Shown piece after piece: positions 44,491-55,640 of a stretch of 64,000 nucleotides of DNA. The DNA comes from Chlorocebus sabaeus (taxonomy: Eukaryota > Chordata > Mammalia > Primates > Cercopithecidae), in assembly GCF_047675955.1 (NCBI RefSeq), contig NC_132923.1, forward strand, positions 91,695,137 to 91,759,136, given 5' to 3'. A program made the translations under genes and the position numbers. The number at the start of each line of letters is the position of its first letter. Within the stretch, counting starts at the first letter, position 1. The notes under the pieces were generated by a model, which ran no database searches, was not told where the DNA came from, and saw nothing but the letters and a program-made list of their open reading frames with translations.

Positions 44491-46858
44491 TTTTATTTTT
44501 TTCTGAGTTTTAATTTTTTTTCCTTTTTTTTTTTTTTAACAAATTTTTATTTCCATAGGTTTTTGGGGAACAGGTGGTATTTGATTACATGCATTAAGTT
44601 CCTTAGTGGTGATTTGTGAGATGTTGGTGCACCCATCACCTGAGCAGTATATGCTGAACCCAATTTGTAGTCTTGTATTCCTCACCCACTTCCCACTCTT
44701 TCCCCCCGAGTCCTCAAAGTTCATTGAATCCTTCTTATGCCTTTGCATCCTCATAACTTAGCTCCTGCTTGTGAGTGAGAACATACGATGTTTGATTTTC
44801 CATTCCTGAGTTACTTCGGTTAGAATGATAGTGTCCAATCCCATCCAGGTTGCTGTGAATGCCATTAATTCATTCCTTTTTATGGCTGAGTGTATTCCAT
44901 CTTATGTATATACCACAGTTTCTTTATCCAGTCATTGATTGATGGGCAGGGCATTTGGGCTGGTTCCACATTTTTGCAGTTGCATGTTTATAGTGCTGCT
45001 GTAAACATGCATGTGCAAGTTTCTTTTTTGTATAATGACTTCTTTTCCTCTGGGTAGATACCCAGCAGTGGGATTGCTGGATCAAATGGTAGTTCTACTT
45101 TTGTTCTTTAAGGAATCTTCACACTGTTTTTCATAGTGGCTGTACTAGTTTACATTCCCCCCAGCAATGTAGACGTGTTCCCTTTTCACCTCATTGATGC
45201 CAACATTTTTAAAAATTATATTTTGATAATGGCCATTCTTGCAGGAGTAAGGTGGCATTGTACTGTGGTTTTGATTTGCATTTTTCTGGTCATTTATTAT
45301 GAGCATTTTTTCATGTTTGTTTGCCATTTGTATATCTTCTTTTGAGAATTGTCTATTCATGTCCTTAGCCCACTTTTTGATGGGATTGCTTTTTTTTTTC
45401 TTGTTAATTTGTTTGAGTTCCTTGTAGACTCTGGATATTAGTCCTTTGTAGGATGTATAGATCGTGAAGATTTTCTTCCACTCTGTGGGTTGTCTGTTTA
45501 CTCTGCTGTTTCTTTTGCTGTGCAGAAGCTCTTTAGTTTAAGTTCCACCTATTTATCTTTTGTTTTTGTTGCATTTGCTTTTGGGTTGTTGGTCATGAAA
45601 TCTTTGCCTGGAAGGGTTTTTCCAATGTTATCTTCTAGAATTTTTATTTCAGGTCTTAGATTTAAGTCCTTGATCTATCTTGAGATTTTTTTCTTTAGAT
45701 GGAGTTTCACTCTTGTCACTCAGGCTGGAGTGCAATGGCACAATCTTGGTTTACTGCAGCCTCCCCCTCCGGGATACAAGTGATTCTCCTGCCTCAGCCT
45801 CCTGAGTAGCTGGAATTACAGGTGCCTGCCACCACGCCTGGCTAATTTTTTATTTTTAGTAGAGATGGGGTTTCACCATTGTTGGCCAGGCTGGTCTCGA
45901 ACTCCTGATCTCAGGTGATCTGCCCACCTCGGTCTCCCAAAGTGTTGGGATTACAGGCGTGAGCCACTACACCCGGCCAGTCTTGAGCTGACTTTTGTGT
46001 AAGGTGGGAGATGAGGATCCAGTTTCATTCTCCTACATGTGGCTTGCCAATTATCCCAGCACCATTTGTTGAATAGGGTGTCCTTTCCCCATTTTATGTT
46101 TTTGTTTGCTTTGTCGAAGATCAGTTGGCTGTAAGTATTTGGGTTTGTTTCTGGGTTCTCTATTCTGTTCCATAGTCTTTGTGCCTATTTTTATATCAGT
46201 ACCATGATGTTTTGGTGACTGTGACCTTATAGTTTGAAATCGGGTAATGTGATGCCTCCAGATTTGTACTTTTTGCTTAGTCCAGCTTTGGCTATGTGGG
46301 CTCTTTTTTGGTTCCATATGAATTTTAGGATTTTTTTTTCTAGTTTTGTGAAGAATGATGGTGGTATTTTGATGGGAATTGCATTGAATTTATAGATTGC
46401 TTTTGGCAGTATGGTCATTTTCACAATACTGATTCTGCCCATCCATGAACATGGGATGTGTTTCCGTTTATTTGTGTCATCTATGATTTCTTTCAGCAGT
46501 GTTTTGTAGTTTTCCTTGTAGAGGTCTTTCACCTCTTTGGTTAGGTATATTCCTAAGTATTTTATTGTTTTCTCAGCTATTGTAAAAGGGGTTGAGTTCT
46601 TGATTTGATTCTCACCTTGGTTGCTCTTGTTGTATAGTAGAGCTATTGATTTGTGTACATTAATTTTGTATCCTAAATCTTTGCTGAATTCATTAATCAG
46701 TTCTAGGAGCTTTTTGGAAGAGTCGTTAGGGTTTTCTAGGTATACAGTCATATCATTAGATGCAAACAGCAACAGTTTGACTCCTTCTTTACCAATTTAG
46801 ATACCCTTTATTTCTTTCTCTCGTCTGATTGCTCTGGCTAGGACTTTCAATACTATGA
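44491..46858 (-). mobile_element. L1-E: L1 nested in L1-D
   Basis: Starts with a T-rich tail and a second L1 3' UTR ('ggtttttggggaacaggtgg', 'ttggtgcacccatcacctga'), passes through the ORF2 C-terminus and thumb, and is truncated within the reverse transcriptase at about 46858. The catalytic motif region (near 46755) reads F-A-S-N-D, so the active site is destroyed. The largest readable piece is 46227-46772. The target duplication is degenerate ('taccatgtttt' versus 'taccaatacacgtttt'). Confidence 0.75.
45685..45978 (-). mobile_element. AluS in L1-E
   Basis: Complete reverse Alu with 7-bp flanking repeats 'tcttgag' (45678-45684, 45981-45987); innermost layer of the nest. Confidence 0.92.
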
Positions 46859-47049
46859 CTACCAATACACGTTTTCTTTATCCAGTCCACTGTTGATGAA
46901 TACCTAGATTGATCCCATGTCTTTGCTATTGTGAATAGTGCTGCAATAAACATGATGAGTGCATGTGTGTTTTTGGTGGAATGATTTACTTTCTTTTGGA
47001 TATATAACTGGTAATGTTGGGGAGTCTAATAGTAATTCTATTTTTAATT

Positions 47050-47335
47050 CTTTTTTTTTTTGTTTGTTTGAGACAGAGTCTCGCTCTGTCGCCCAGATTG
47101 GAGTGCAGTGGCACAATTTTGGCTCACCACAACCTCCGCCTCCCAGGTTCAAGCGATTCTTGTGCCTCAGCCTCCCAAGTAGTGGTGACTACAGGCATGC
47201 ACCACCACATCTGGCTAATTTTTATATTTTTCACCATGTTGGCCAGGCTGGTCTCCAACTCCTGACTTCAGGTAATCTGCCCACCTCAGCCTCCCAAAGT
47301 GCTGGGATTACAGGCGTAAACTACCGTGCCTGGCC
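47050..47335 (-). mobile_element. Alu in L1-D
   Basis: Reverse Alu with perfect 13-bp target duplications 'tctatttttaatt' at 47037-47049 and 47336-47348. A short deletion removes part of the middle ('tttttatatttttcaccatg'). Confidence 0.93.
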
Positions 47336-48126
47336 TCTATTTTTAATTATTTGAGAAGTCTCCAAGCTGCTTTCCATGTGACTGAATTAAATTCCCAATA
47401 GTGTGCAAGTGTTTTTTTTTTTTTTTTCTCTGCAGTCTCACCAGCATCTTTTTTTTTTTTTTTTTTTTAACTTTTTAATAGTAGCCATTCTGATTGGTGT
47501 GAAATGGCACCTCGTTGTAGTTTTGGTTTGCATTTCTCTGATGATTAGTGATGTTGAATATTTTTTCATGTTTGCTGGCTGTTTGTATGTCTTCTTTTGA
47601 GAAGTGCCTGTTTGCATTTTTGCCCATTTTTAATGAGGTTGTTTGTTTTTTGTTTGTTGAATTGTTTAAGTTCTTTATAGATTCTGGATATTAGCCCTTT
47701 GTCAGATGCATAGATTGAGAATATTTTCTCCCATTCTGTAGGTTGTCTGTTTATTCTGTTGATAGTTTCTTTTGCTGTGTAAAAGCCCTCTAGCTTAATT
47801 AGGTCTCACTTGTCTCAGTTTTTGTTTTTGCTGCAAATATTTTTGAGGACCTAGTCATAAATTCTTTCGCAAGGCCAGCGTCCAGAATGGTGTTTTCTGG
47901 GTTTTCTTATAGATGATTCTTACAGTTTGAGATCTTATATTTAAATCTTTAATCCATCTTGAGTTATTTTTGTATATGGTGAAAGGTAGTGGTCCAGTTT
48001 CATTTTTCTGCATATCTCTAACCAGCTACCCAGCACCATCTATTGAATAGGGAGTCCTTTCCCCATTGCTTATTTTTGTTGACTTTGTCAAAGATCAGAT
48101 GGCTATAGATGTGCTCCATTTTCTTT

Positions 48127-48655
48127 ACTCATCATATTTAACCCATCACCAACTCCTGATGGTTCTGCTTTCTAATTATCTCTTGAATCAGTGTAAAATT
48201 TATCTGCCACCACCACCTTGGCCAAACTACCATCATCTCTTGCCAGGATTATTGCACTTGCCTAACTGGTTCCCCCAGAAACCACTCTTGACTTTCTCTT
48301 CTCTGTTCTTCACTTTTTTTTGTTGTTGTTGTCAGTGAGATCTTTCCGAAAAGACAAATGTGATTATATCACTGCCCTACTGAACACATTATAATGACGT
48401 CCTGTTCAAGTTCAGGATGGCTTGGGCCTCTTGCCTCTCACTGGTCTTTATATAAAAATCCCAAGTATAGTATACATGGACCTGCAGAATATAGCCCTTG
48501 CCTACCTCCCCAAACATTGTTGCCCTGCCATTCTCTTGCTTCCTTGAATTAGACATCTGTTGAACTGTAAAAGGGCAGGGATCATACACCAATGCATACT
48601 CAAGACCTGACACATGGTAGATACCAATAAATATCAGTCGAGTAAATAAAAATTG
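48127..48655 (+). mobile_element. L2 LINE, part 2 (reverse transcriptase end and 3' tail)
   Basis: Continues the L2 from 43950: 'aaactaccatcatctcttgc' then 'aggattattgcacttgccta' encodes the conserved D-Y-C-x-x-L-x-T-G reverse transcriptase motif. It ends in the L2 tail ('aaagggcagggatcatacac', 'agataccaataaatatcagt'). Confidence 0.75.
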
Positions 48656-48659
48656 TGTG

Positions 48660-48859
48660 CCAAGATGGAGATGGATATGTTCATTTTCTGGATAGTGGTG
48701 ATGGTTTCATGTATGTCAAAACTTACGTCAAAATTAACACATGTCAAAACTTAACAAATTCTATGATTTAAATAGGTACAATTTATTGCATGTCAATTTT
48801 TTGTCAGTGAAACTGTTAAACAAAAAACATGTTCCTTTTTCGAGTCTTGGCACAGTTTT
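48660..48859 (+). mobile_element. L1M 3' UTR fragment
   Basis: 'tggtgatggtttcatgtatg', 'aaattctatgatttaaatag', 'tttattgcatgtcaattttt': old L1M 3' end, directly left of L1-B. Confidence 0.65.
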
Positions 48860-49104
48860 TTATCTTACCTTTTTTTTTTTTTATTATACTTTAAGTTCTA
48901 GGGTACATGTGCATAACATGCAGGTTTGTTACATATGTATACTTGTGCCATGTTGGTGTGCTGCACCCATCAACTTGTCAGCACCCATCAACTCGGCAAT
49001 TACATCAGCTATAACTCCCAATGCAATCCCTCCCCACTCGCCCCTCCCCGTGATAGGCCCCGGTGTGTGATGTTCCCCTTCCCGAGTCCAAGTGATCTCA
49101 TTGT

Positions 49105-52100
49105 TCAGTTCCCACCTATGAGTGAGAATATGCGGTGTTTGGTTTTCTGTTCTTGTGATAGTTTGCTGAGAATGATGGTTTCCAACTGCATCCATGTCCC
49201 TACAAAGGACACAAACTCATCCTTTTTTATGGCTGCATAGTATTCCATGGTGTATATGTGCCACATTTTCTTAATCCAGTCTGTCACTGATGGACATTTG
49301 GGTTGATTCCAAGTCTTTGCTATTGTGAATAGTGCCGCAATAAACATACGTGTGCATGTGTCTTTATAGCAGCATGATTTATAATCCTTTGGGTATATCC
49401 CCATTAATGGGATGGCTGGGTCATATGGTACTTCTAGTTCTAGATCCTTTAGGAGTCGCCATACTGTTTTCCATAATGGTTGAACTAGTTTACAATCCCA
49501 CCAACAGTGTAAAAGTGTTCCTATTTCTCCACATCCTCTCCAGCAGCTGTTGTTTCCTGATTTTGTAATGATTGCCATTCTAACTGGTGTGAGATGGTAT
49601 CTCATTGTGGTTTTGATTTGCATTTCTCTGATGGTGAGTGATGATGAGCATTTTTTCATGTGTCTGTTGGCTGTATGAATGTCCTCTTTTGAGAAGTGTC
49701 TGTTCATATCCTTTGCCCACTTTTTGATGGGGTTGTTTGTTTTTTTCTTGTAAATTTGTTTGAGTTCTTTGTAGGTTCTGGATATTAGCCCTTTGTCTGA
49801 TGAGTAGATTGCAAAAATGTTCTCCCATTCTGTAGGTTGCCTGTTCACTCTGATGGTAGTTTCTTTTGCTGTGCAGAAGCTCTTTAGTTTAATTAGATCC
49901 CATCTGTCAATTTTGGCTTTTGTTGCCATTGCTTTTGGTGTTTTAGACATGAAGTCCTTGCCCATGCCTATGTCCTGAATGGTATTACCTAGGTTTTCTT
50001 CTAGGGTTTTTATGGTATTAGGTCTAACATTTAAGTCTCTAATCCATCTTGAATTAATTTTCGTATAAGGAGTAAGGAAAGGATCCAGTTTCAGCTTTCT
50101 ACTTATGGCTAGCCAATTTTCCCAGCACCATTTATTAAATAGGGAATCCTTTCCCCATTTCTTGTTTTTGTCAGGTTTGTCAAAGATTAGATGGCTGTAG
50201 ATGTGTGGTATTATTTCTGAGGGCTCTGTTCTGTTCCATTGGTCTATATCTCTGTTTTGGTACCAGTACCATGCTGTTTTGGTTACTGTAGCCTTGTACT
50301 ATAGTTTGAAGTCAGGTAGTGTGATGCCTCCAGCTTTGTTGTTTTGACTTAGGATTGTCTTGGAGATGTGGGCTCTTTTTTGGTTCCATATGAACTTTAA
50401 AGCAGTTTTTTCCAATTCTGTGAAGAAACTCATTGGTAGCTTGATGGGGATGGCATTGAATCTATAAATTACCTTGGGCAGTATGGCCATTTTCATGATA
50501 TTGATTCTTCCTATCCATGAGCATGGTATGTTCTTCCATTTGTTTATGTCCTCTTTTATTTCACTGAGCAGTGGTTTGTAGTTCTCCTTGAAGAGGTCCT
50601 TTACATCCCTTGTAAGTTGGATTCCTAGGTATTTTATTCTCTTTGAAGCAATTGTGAATGGAATTTCATTCATGATTTGGCTCTCTGTTTGTCTGTTACT
50701 GGTGTATAAGAATGCTTGTGAGTTTTGCACATTAATTTTGTATCCTGAGACTTTGCTGAAGTTTCTTATCAGCTTAAGGAGATTTTGTGCTGAGACAATG
50801 GGGTTTTCTAAATATACAATCATGTCTTCTGCAAACAGGGACAATTTGACTTCTTCTTTTCCTGACTGAATACCCTTTATTTCTTTCTCTTGCCTGATTG
50901 CCCTAGCCAGAACTTCCAACACTATATTGAATAGGAGTGGTGAGAGAGGGCATCCCTGTCTTGTGCCAGTTTTCAAAGGGAATTTTTCCAGTTTTTGCCC
51001 ATTCAGTATGATATTGACTGTGGGTTTGTCATAAATAGCTTTTATGATTTTGAGATACATTCCATCAATACCGAATTTATTGAGAGTTTTTAGCATGAAG
51101 GGCTGTTGAATTTTGTCAAAGGCCTTTTCTGCATCTATTAAGATAATCATGTGGTTTTTGTCTTTGGTTCTGTTTATATGCTGGATTACGTTTATTGATT
51201 TGCATATGTTGAACCAGCCTTGCATCCCAGGGATGAAGCCCACTTCATCATGGTGGATAAGCTTTTTGATGTGCTGCTGGATCCGGTTTGCCAGTATTTT
51301 ATTGAAGATTTTTGCATCGATGTTCATCAGGGATATTGGTCTAAAATTCTCTTTTTTTGTTGTGTCTCTGCCAGGCTTTGGTATCAGGATGATGTTGGCC
51401 TCATAAAATGAGTTAGGGAGGTTTCCCTCTTTTTCTAGTGATTGGAATAGTTTCAGAAGGAATGGTAGCAGCTCCTCCTTGTACCTCTGGTAGAATTTGG
51501 CTGTGAATCCATCTGGTCCTGGACTTTATTTGGTTGGTAGGCTATTAATTATTGCCTCAATTTCAGAGCCTGCTATTGGTCTATTCAGGGATTCAACTTC
51601 TTCCTGGTTTAGTCTTGGGGGAGTGTAAGTGTCCAGGAAATTATCCATTTCTTCTAGGTTTTCTAGTTTATTTGCATACAGGTGTTTATAGTATTCTCTG
51701 ATGGTAGTTTGTATTTCTGTGGGGTTGGTGGTGATATCCCCTTTATCCTTTTTTGTTGCGTCTATTTGATTCTTCTCTCTTTTCTTCTTTATTTGTCTTG
51801 CTAGTGGTCTATCAATTTTGTTGATCTTTTCAAAAAACCAACTCCTGGATTCATTGATTTTTTGGAGGGTTTTTTGTGTCTCTATCTCCTTCAGTTCTGC
51901 TCTGATCTTAGTTATTTCTTGCCTTCTGCTAGCTTTTGAATGTGTTTGCTCTTGCTTCTCTAGTTCTTTTAATTGTGATGTTAGAGTGTCTATTTTAGAT
52001 CTTTCCTGCTTTCTCTTGTGGGCATTTAGTGCTATAAATTTCCCTCTACACACTGCTTTAAATGTGTCCCAGAGATTCTGGTATGTTGTGTCTTTGTTCT

Positions 52101-52929
52101 CATTGGTTTCAAAGAACATCTTTATTTCTGCCTTCATTTCGTTGTGTACCCAGTAGTCATTCAGGAGCAGGTTATTCAGTTTCCATGTAGTTGAGCGGTT
52201 TTGATTGAGTTTCTTAGTCCTGAGTTCTAGTTTGATTGCACTGTGGTCTGAGAGACAGTTTGTTATAATTTCTGTTCTTGTACATTTGCTGAGGAGTGCT
52301 TTACTTCCAATTATGTGGTCAATTTTGGAATAAGTGCGATGTGCTGAGAAGAATGTATATTCTGTTAATTTGGGGTGGAGAGTTCTGTAGATGTCTATTA
52401 GGTCTGCTTGCTGCAGAGATGAGTTCAATTCCTGGATATCCTTGTTAACTTTCTGTCTTGTTGATCTGTCTAATGTTGACAGTGGGATGTTGAAGTCTCC
52501 CATTATTATTGTATGGGAGTCTAAGTCTCTTTGTAAGTCTCTAAGAACTTGCTTTTTGAATCTGGGTGCTCCTGTATTGGGTGCATATATATTTAGGATA
52601 GTTAGCTCTTCCTGTTGAATTGATCCCTTTACCATTATGTAATGGCCTTCTTTGTCTCTTTTGATCTTTGATGGTTTAAAGTCTGTTTTATCAGAGACTA
52701 GTATTGCAACCCCTGCCTTTTTTTGTTCTCCATTTGCTTGGCAGATCTTCCTCCATCCCTTTATTTTGAGCCTATGTATGTCTCTGCATGTGAGATGGGT
52801 CTCCTGAATACAGCGGACTGATGGGTCTTGACTCTTTATCCAGTTTGCCAGTCTGTGTCTTTTAATTGGCGCATTTAGTCCATTTACATTTAAGGTTAAT
52901 ATTGTTATGTGTGAACTTGATCCTGCCAT
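49105..52929 (-). pseudogene. L1-B ORF2, full-length frame with two nonsense codons
   Basis: ORF2p supplies endonuclease and reverse transcriptase for L1. The span is exactly 1,275 codons including the stop, and all pieces are in one frame. The only interruptions I find are TAA at 51526-51528 (a Lys position in N-S-L-P-T-K) and TAG at 50299-50301 (a Tyr position after L-P-D-F-K-L). The endonuclease residues are all present: N14, E43, D145, N147, then D204 and H229, shifted by one because a codon is missing before the Y-S-K-I-D-H motif. The reverse transcriptase keeps GTRQGCPLSPLLFN, but its catalytic motif reads F-A-E-D (GAA at 50827-50829, codon 701) instead of F-A-D-D. The C-terminal CX3CX7HX4C motif is intact. 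Only the first 467 residues (endonuclease plus linker) would be made. Confidence 0.92.
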
Positions 52930-52992
52930 TATGATATTAACTGGTTATTTTGGTCGTTAGTTGATGCAGTTTCTTCCTAGCCTCTATGGTCT

Positions 52993-54006
52993 TTACATTT
53001 TGGCATGCTTTTGCAATGGCTGGTACCGGTTTTTCCTTTCCATGTTTAGTGCTTCCTTCAGGGTCTCTTGTAAGGCAGGCCTGGTGGTGACAAAATCTCT
53101 AAGCATTTGCTTATCTGTAAAGGATTTTATTTCTCCTTCACTTATGAAACTTAGTTTGGCTGGATATGAAATTCTGGGTTTAAAATTCTTTTCTTTAAGA
53201 ATGTTGAATGTTGGCCCCCACTCTCTTCTGGCTTATAGAGTTTCTGCCGAGAGATCTGCTGTTAGTCTGATGGGCTACCCTTTGTGGGTAACCCGACCTT
53301 TCTCTCTGGCTGCCCTTAAGATTTTTTCCTTCATTTCAACTTTGGTGAATCTGGCAATTATGTGTCTTGGAGTTGCTCTTCTCGAGGAGTATGTGGCGTT
53401 CTCTGTATTTCCTGAATTTGAATGTTGGCCTGCCCTACTAGGTTGGGGAAGTTCTCCTGGATGATATCCTGAAGAGTGTTTTCCAACTTGGTTCCATTTT
53501 CCCCCTCACTTTCAGGCACCCCAATCAGACATAGATTTGGTCTTTTTATATAATCCCATACTTCTTGCAAGCTTTGTTCATTTCTTTTTCTTCTTTTTTC
53601 TTTAGATTTCTCTTCTCACTTCATTTCATTCATTTGATCCTCAATCGCTGATACTCTTTCTTCCAGTTGATCGAGTTGGTTACTGAAGCTTGTGCATTTG
53701 TCACGTATTTCTCGTGTCATGGTTTTCATCTCTGTCCGTTCGTTTATGGCCTTCTTTGCATTAATTATTCTGGTTATCAATTCTTCCACTCTTTTTTCAA
53801 GATTTTTAGTTTCTTTGGGCTGGGTACGTAATTCCTCCTTTAGCTCTGAGAAGTTTGATGGACTGAAGCCTTCTTCTCTCATCTCGTCAAAGTCATTCTC
53901 CGTCCAGCTTTGATCCGTTGCTGGCGATGAGCTGCATTCCTTTGGAGGGGGAGCTGCGCTCTTATTTTTTGAATTTCCAGCGTTTTTGCCCTGCTTTTTC
54001 CCCCAT
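52993..54006 (-). pseudogene. L1-B ORF1, frameshifted
   Basis: Start and stop positions give 338 codons in total, but the frame is lost near the N-terminus (before 53882). A CpG-type change gives TGA at about 53616-53618 (in N-E-M-K-R), and a small deletion near 53390 (after Q-R-T-P) shifts it again. Readable pieces: coiled coil 53616-53882 and the RRM start 53358-53570. The coiled coil differs clearly from that of L1-A, so the two elements come from different L1 lineages. The 63-bp spacer to ORF2 is normal. Confidence 0.88.
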
Positions 54007-55044
54007 CTTTGTGGCTTTATCTGCCTCTGGTCTTTGATGATGGTGACGTACTGATGGGGTTTTGGTGTGGGTGTCCTTCATGTTTGTTAGTTTTCCTTCT
54101 AACAGTCAGGACCCTCAGCTGTAGGTCTGTTGGAGATTGCTTGAGGTCCACTCCAGACCCTGTTTGCCTGGGTGTCAGCAGCAGAGGCTGCAGAAGATAG
54201 AATACTGCTGAACAGCGAGTGTACCTGGCTGATTCTTGCTTTGGAAGCTTCCTCTCAGGGGTGTACCCCACTGTGTGAGGTGTGGGGTGTCGGTCTGCCC
54301 CTAGTGGAGGATGTCTCCCAGTTAGGCTACTCAGGGGTCAGGGACCCACTTGAGCAGGCAGTCTGTCCATTCTCAGATCTCAACCTCTGTGTTGGGAGAT
54401 CCACTGCTCTCTTCAAAGCTGTCAGACAGAGTCGCTTGCATCTGCAGAGGTTTCTGCTTGTTGTTGTTGTTGTTGTTGTTGTTTAGCTGTGCCCTGTCCC
54501 CAGAGGTGGCGTCTACAGAGACAGGCAGGCCTCCTTGAGCTGCTGTGAGCTCCACCCAGTTCGATCTTCCCAGGGCTTTTTTTTTACCTACTTAAGCCTC
54601 AGCAATGGCGGGCACCCTTCCCCCAGCCTCGCTGCTGCCTTGCGGTTAGATCACAGACTGGTGTGCTAGCCATGAGGAAGGCTCCGTGGGCGTGGGAGCC
54701 TCCCGGCCAGGTGTGTGATATAATCTCCTGGTGTGCCCATTTGCTTAAAGCGCAGTATTGGGGTGGGAGTTACCCGATTTTCCAGGTGTGTGTGTCTCAG
54801 TTCCCCTGGCTAGGAAAAGGGATTCCCTTCCCCCTTGCGCTTCCCAGGTGAGGCGATGCCTCGCCCTGCTTCAGCTCTCACTGGTCGGGCTGCAACAGCT
54901 GACCAGCACCAATTGTCCGGCACTCCCCAGTGAGATGAACCCAGTACCTCAGTTGATAATGCAGAAATCACCTGTCTTCTATGTCGCTCGCGCTGGGAGC
55001 TAGAGACTGGAGCTGTTCCTATTCGGCCATCTTGCTCCGCCCCC
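54007..55044 (-). promoter_or_regulatory. L1-B 5' UTR / internal promoter
   Basis: About 1.04 kb with the usual L1 5' UTR layout. A YY1-type site (AAGATGGCCG on the sense strand) is intact at 55024-55033, right at the 5' end, where it positions L1 transcription initiation. The region is the most CpG-containing part of the window. Confidence 0.8.
54457..54483. repeat. (TTG)n microsatellite in L1-B 5' UTR
   Basis: About eight copies of TTG where L1-A has 'gctgccctttgtttagct', so the repeat grew inside the L1 5' UTR. Confidence 0.88.
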
Positions 55045-55060
55045 TTATCTTGCCTTTTTT

Positions 55061-55370
55061 ACCCTTCTTTGCTTACCTAATTCCTGCATATCCTTCAGTC
55101 TTTGCTTCAGTGTATTTCCTTGGTTCTAGTTCGGAATCAGCCTTCCTAATCCCAGTAGGTTACGTATCCCTATTGTATATCCTATACTTTCCATGAGAAC
55201 ATTTGTCATAATTATATATAATAATTATATATAATTATGTAATGTTTAATGTCTTCTCTTCCCTTATAATCCTTCATAATTATAGAAAACATGTCTTTCT
55301 TCTTCACTGATATATCCTAGGGATATATTATAGGCACTTAATATTTGTCGGCTGAATTAACAAATGAAAT
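55061..55370 (+). mobile_element. L2 LINE 3' end
   Basis: 'taattcctgcatatccttca', 'gtcttctcttcccttataat', 'gcacttaatatttgtcggct' then 'gaattaacaaatgaa' follow the L2 3' end in order. An ATAT-rich patch lies at 55214-55240. Confidence 0.65.
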
Positions 55371-55640
55371 ATATAATCATTTATTTATTCTGCAAACATC
55401 TGTCAAGCCGTACCATGAACCAGGTACTACTGTAGGTTCTGGAGTTACCACAATGAATAAAACAACTTTTATCTCAGCCCTCATGGAACTTATACTTAAA
55501 GGTTGACGTAGACCATTTTTAAGTATATATGAAATATATAACTTTTAAGTATATATATTGACTCAATAATCAGATGGTAGTAAATACTATGGTGAAAAAT
55601 AAAGCAGAGAAGTGGGGGAAATAAGTAGTGTTGAGGCATG
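55371..55640 (-). mobile_element. L2-type LINE 3' end
   Basis: Reverse L2-type tail: 'catttatttattctgcaaac', 'accaggtactactgtaggtt', 'tcagccctcatggaacttat', 'gaaaaataaagcagagaagt'. Back-to-back with the preceding L2. Confidence 0.65.

Larger units (their letters stand above)
44110..48113 (-). mobile_element. L1-D: L1 inserted in L2, itself carrying L1-E
   Basis: Perfect 13-bp target duplications 'ctccattttcttt' at 44097-44109 and 48114-48126 define one insertion. Its own sequence is 44110 to about 44490 (3' UTR) and about 46861-48113 (end of 3' UTR and ORF2 C-terminus), colinear across the L1-E insertion. ORF2 is heavily decayed, with expanded T-runs at about 47410-47427 and 47450-47469. It is 5'-truncated. 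Confidence 0.85.
48876..55044 (-). mobile_element. L1-B: full-length young L1
   Basis: About 6.17 kb from a T-run (A-tail) at the left to the canonical L1 5' end at the right. Target duplications are 'ttatcttacctttttt' (from 48860) and 'ttatcttgcctttttt' (55045-55060). Layout on the sense strand: 5' UTR, ORF1 (disrupted), 63-bp spacer, ORF2 (one frame, two stops), 3' UTR with the G-rich tract near 49028-49050. It is the best preserved L1 in the window. Confidence 0.96.

Noticed and set aside
48926..49240. 104-codon plus-strand frame
   Set aside because: Antisense to the L1-B 3' UTR and ORF2 end.
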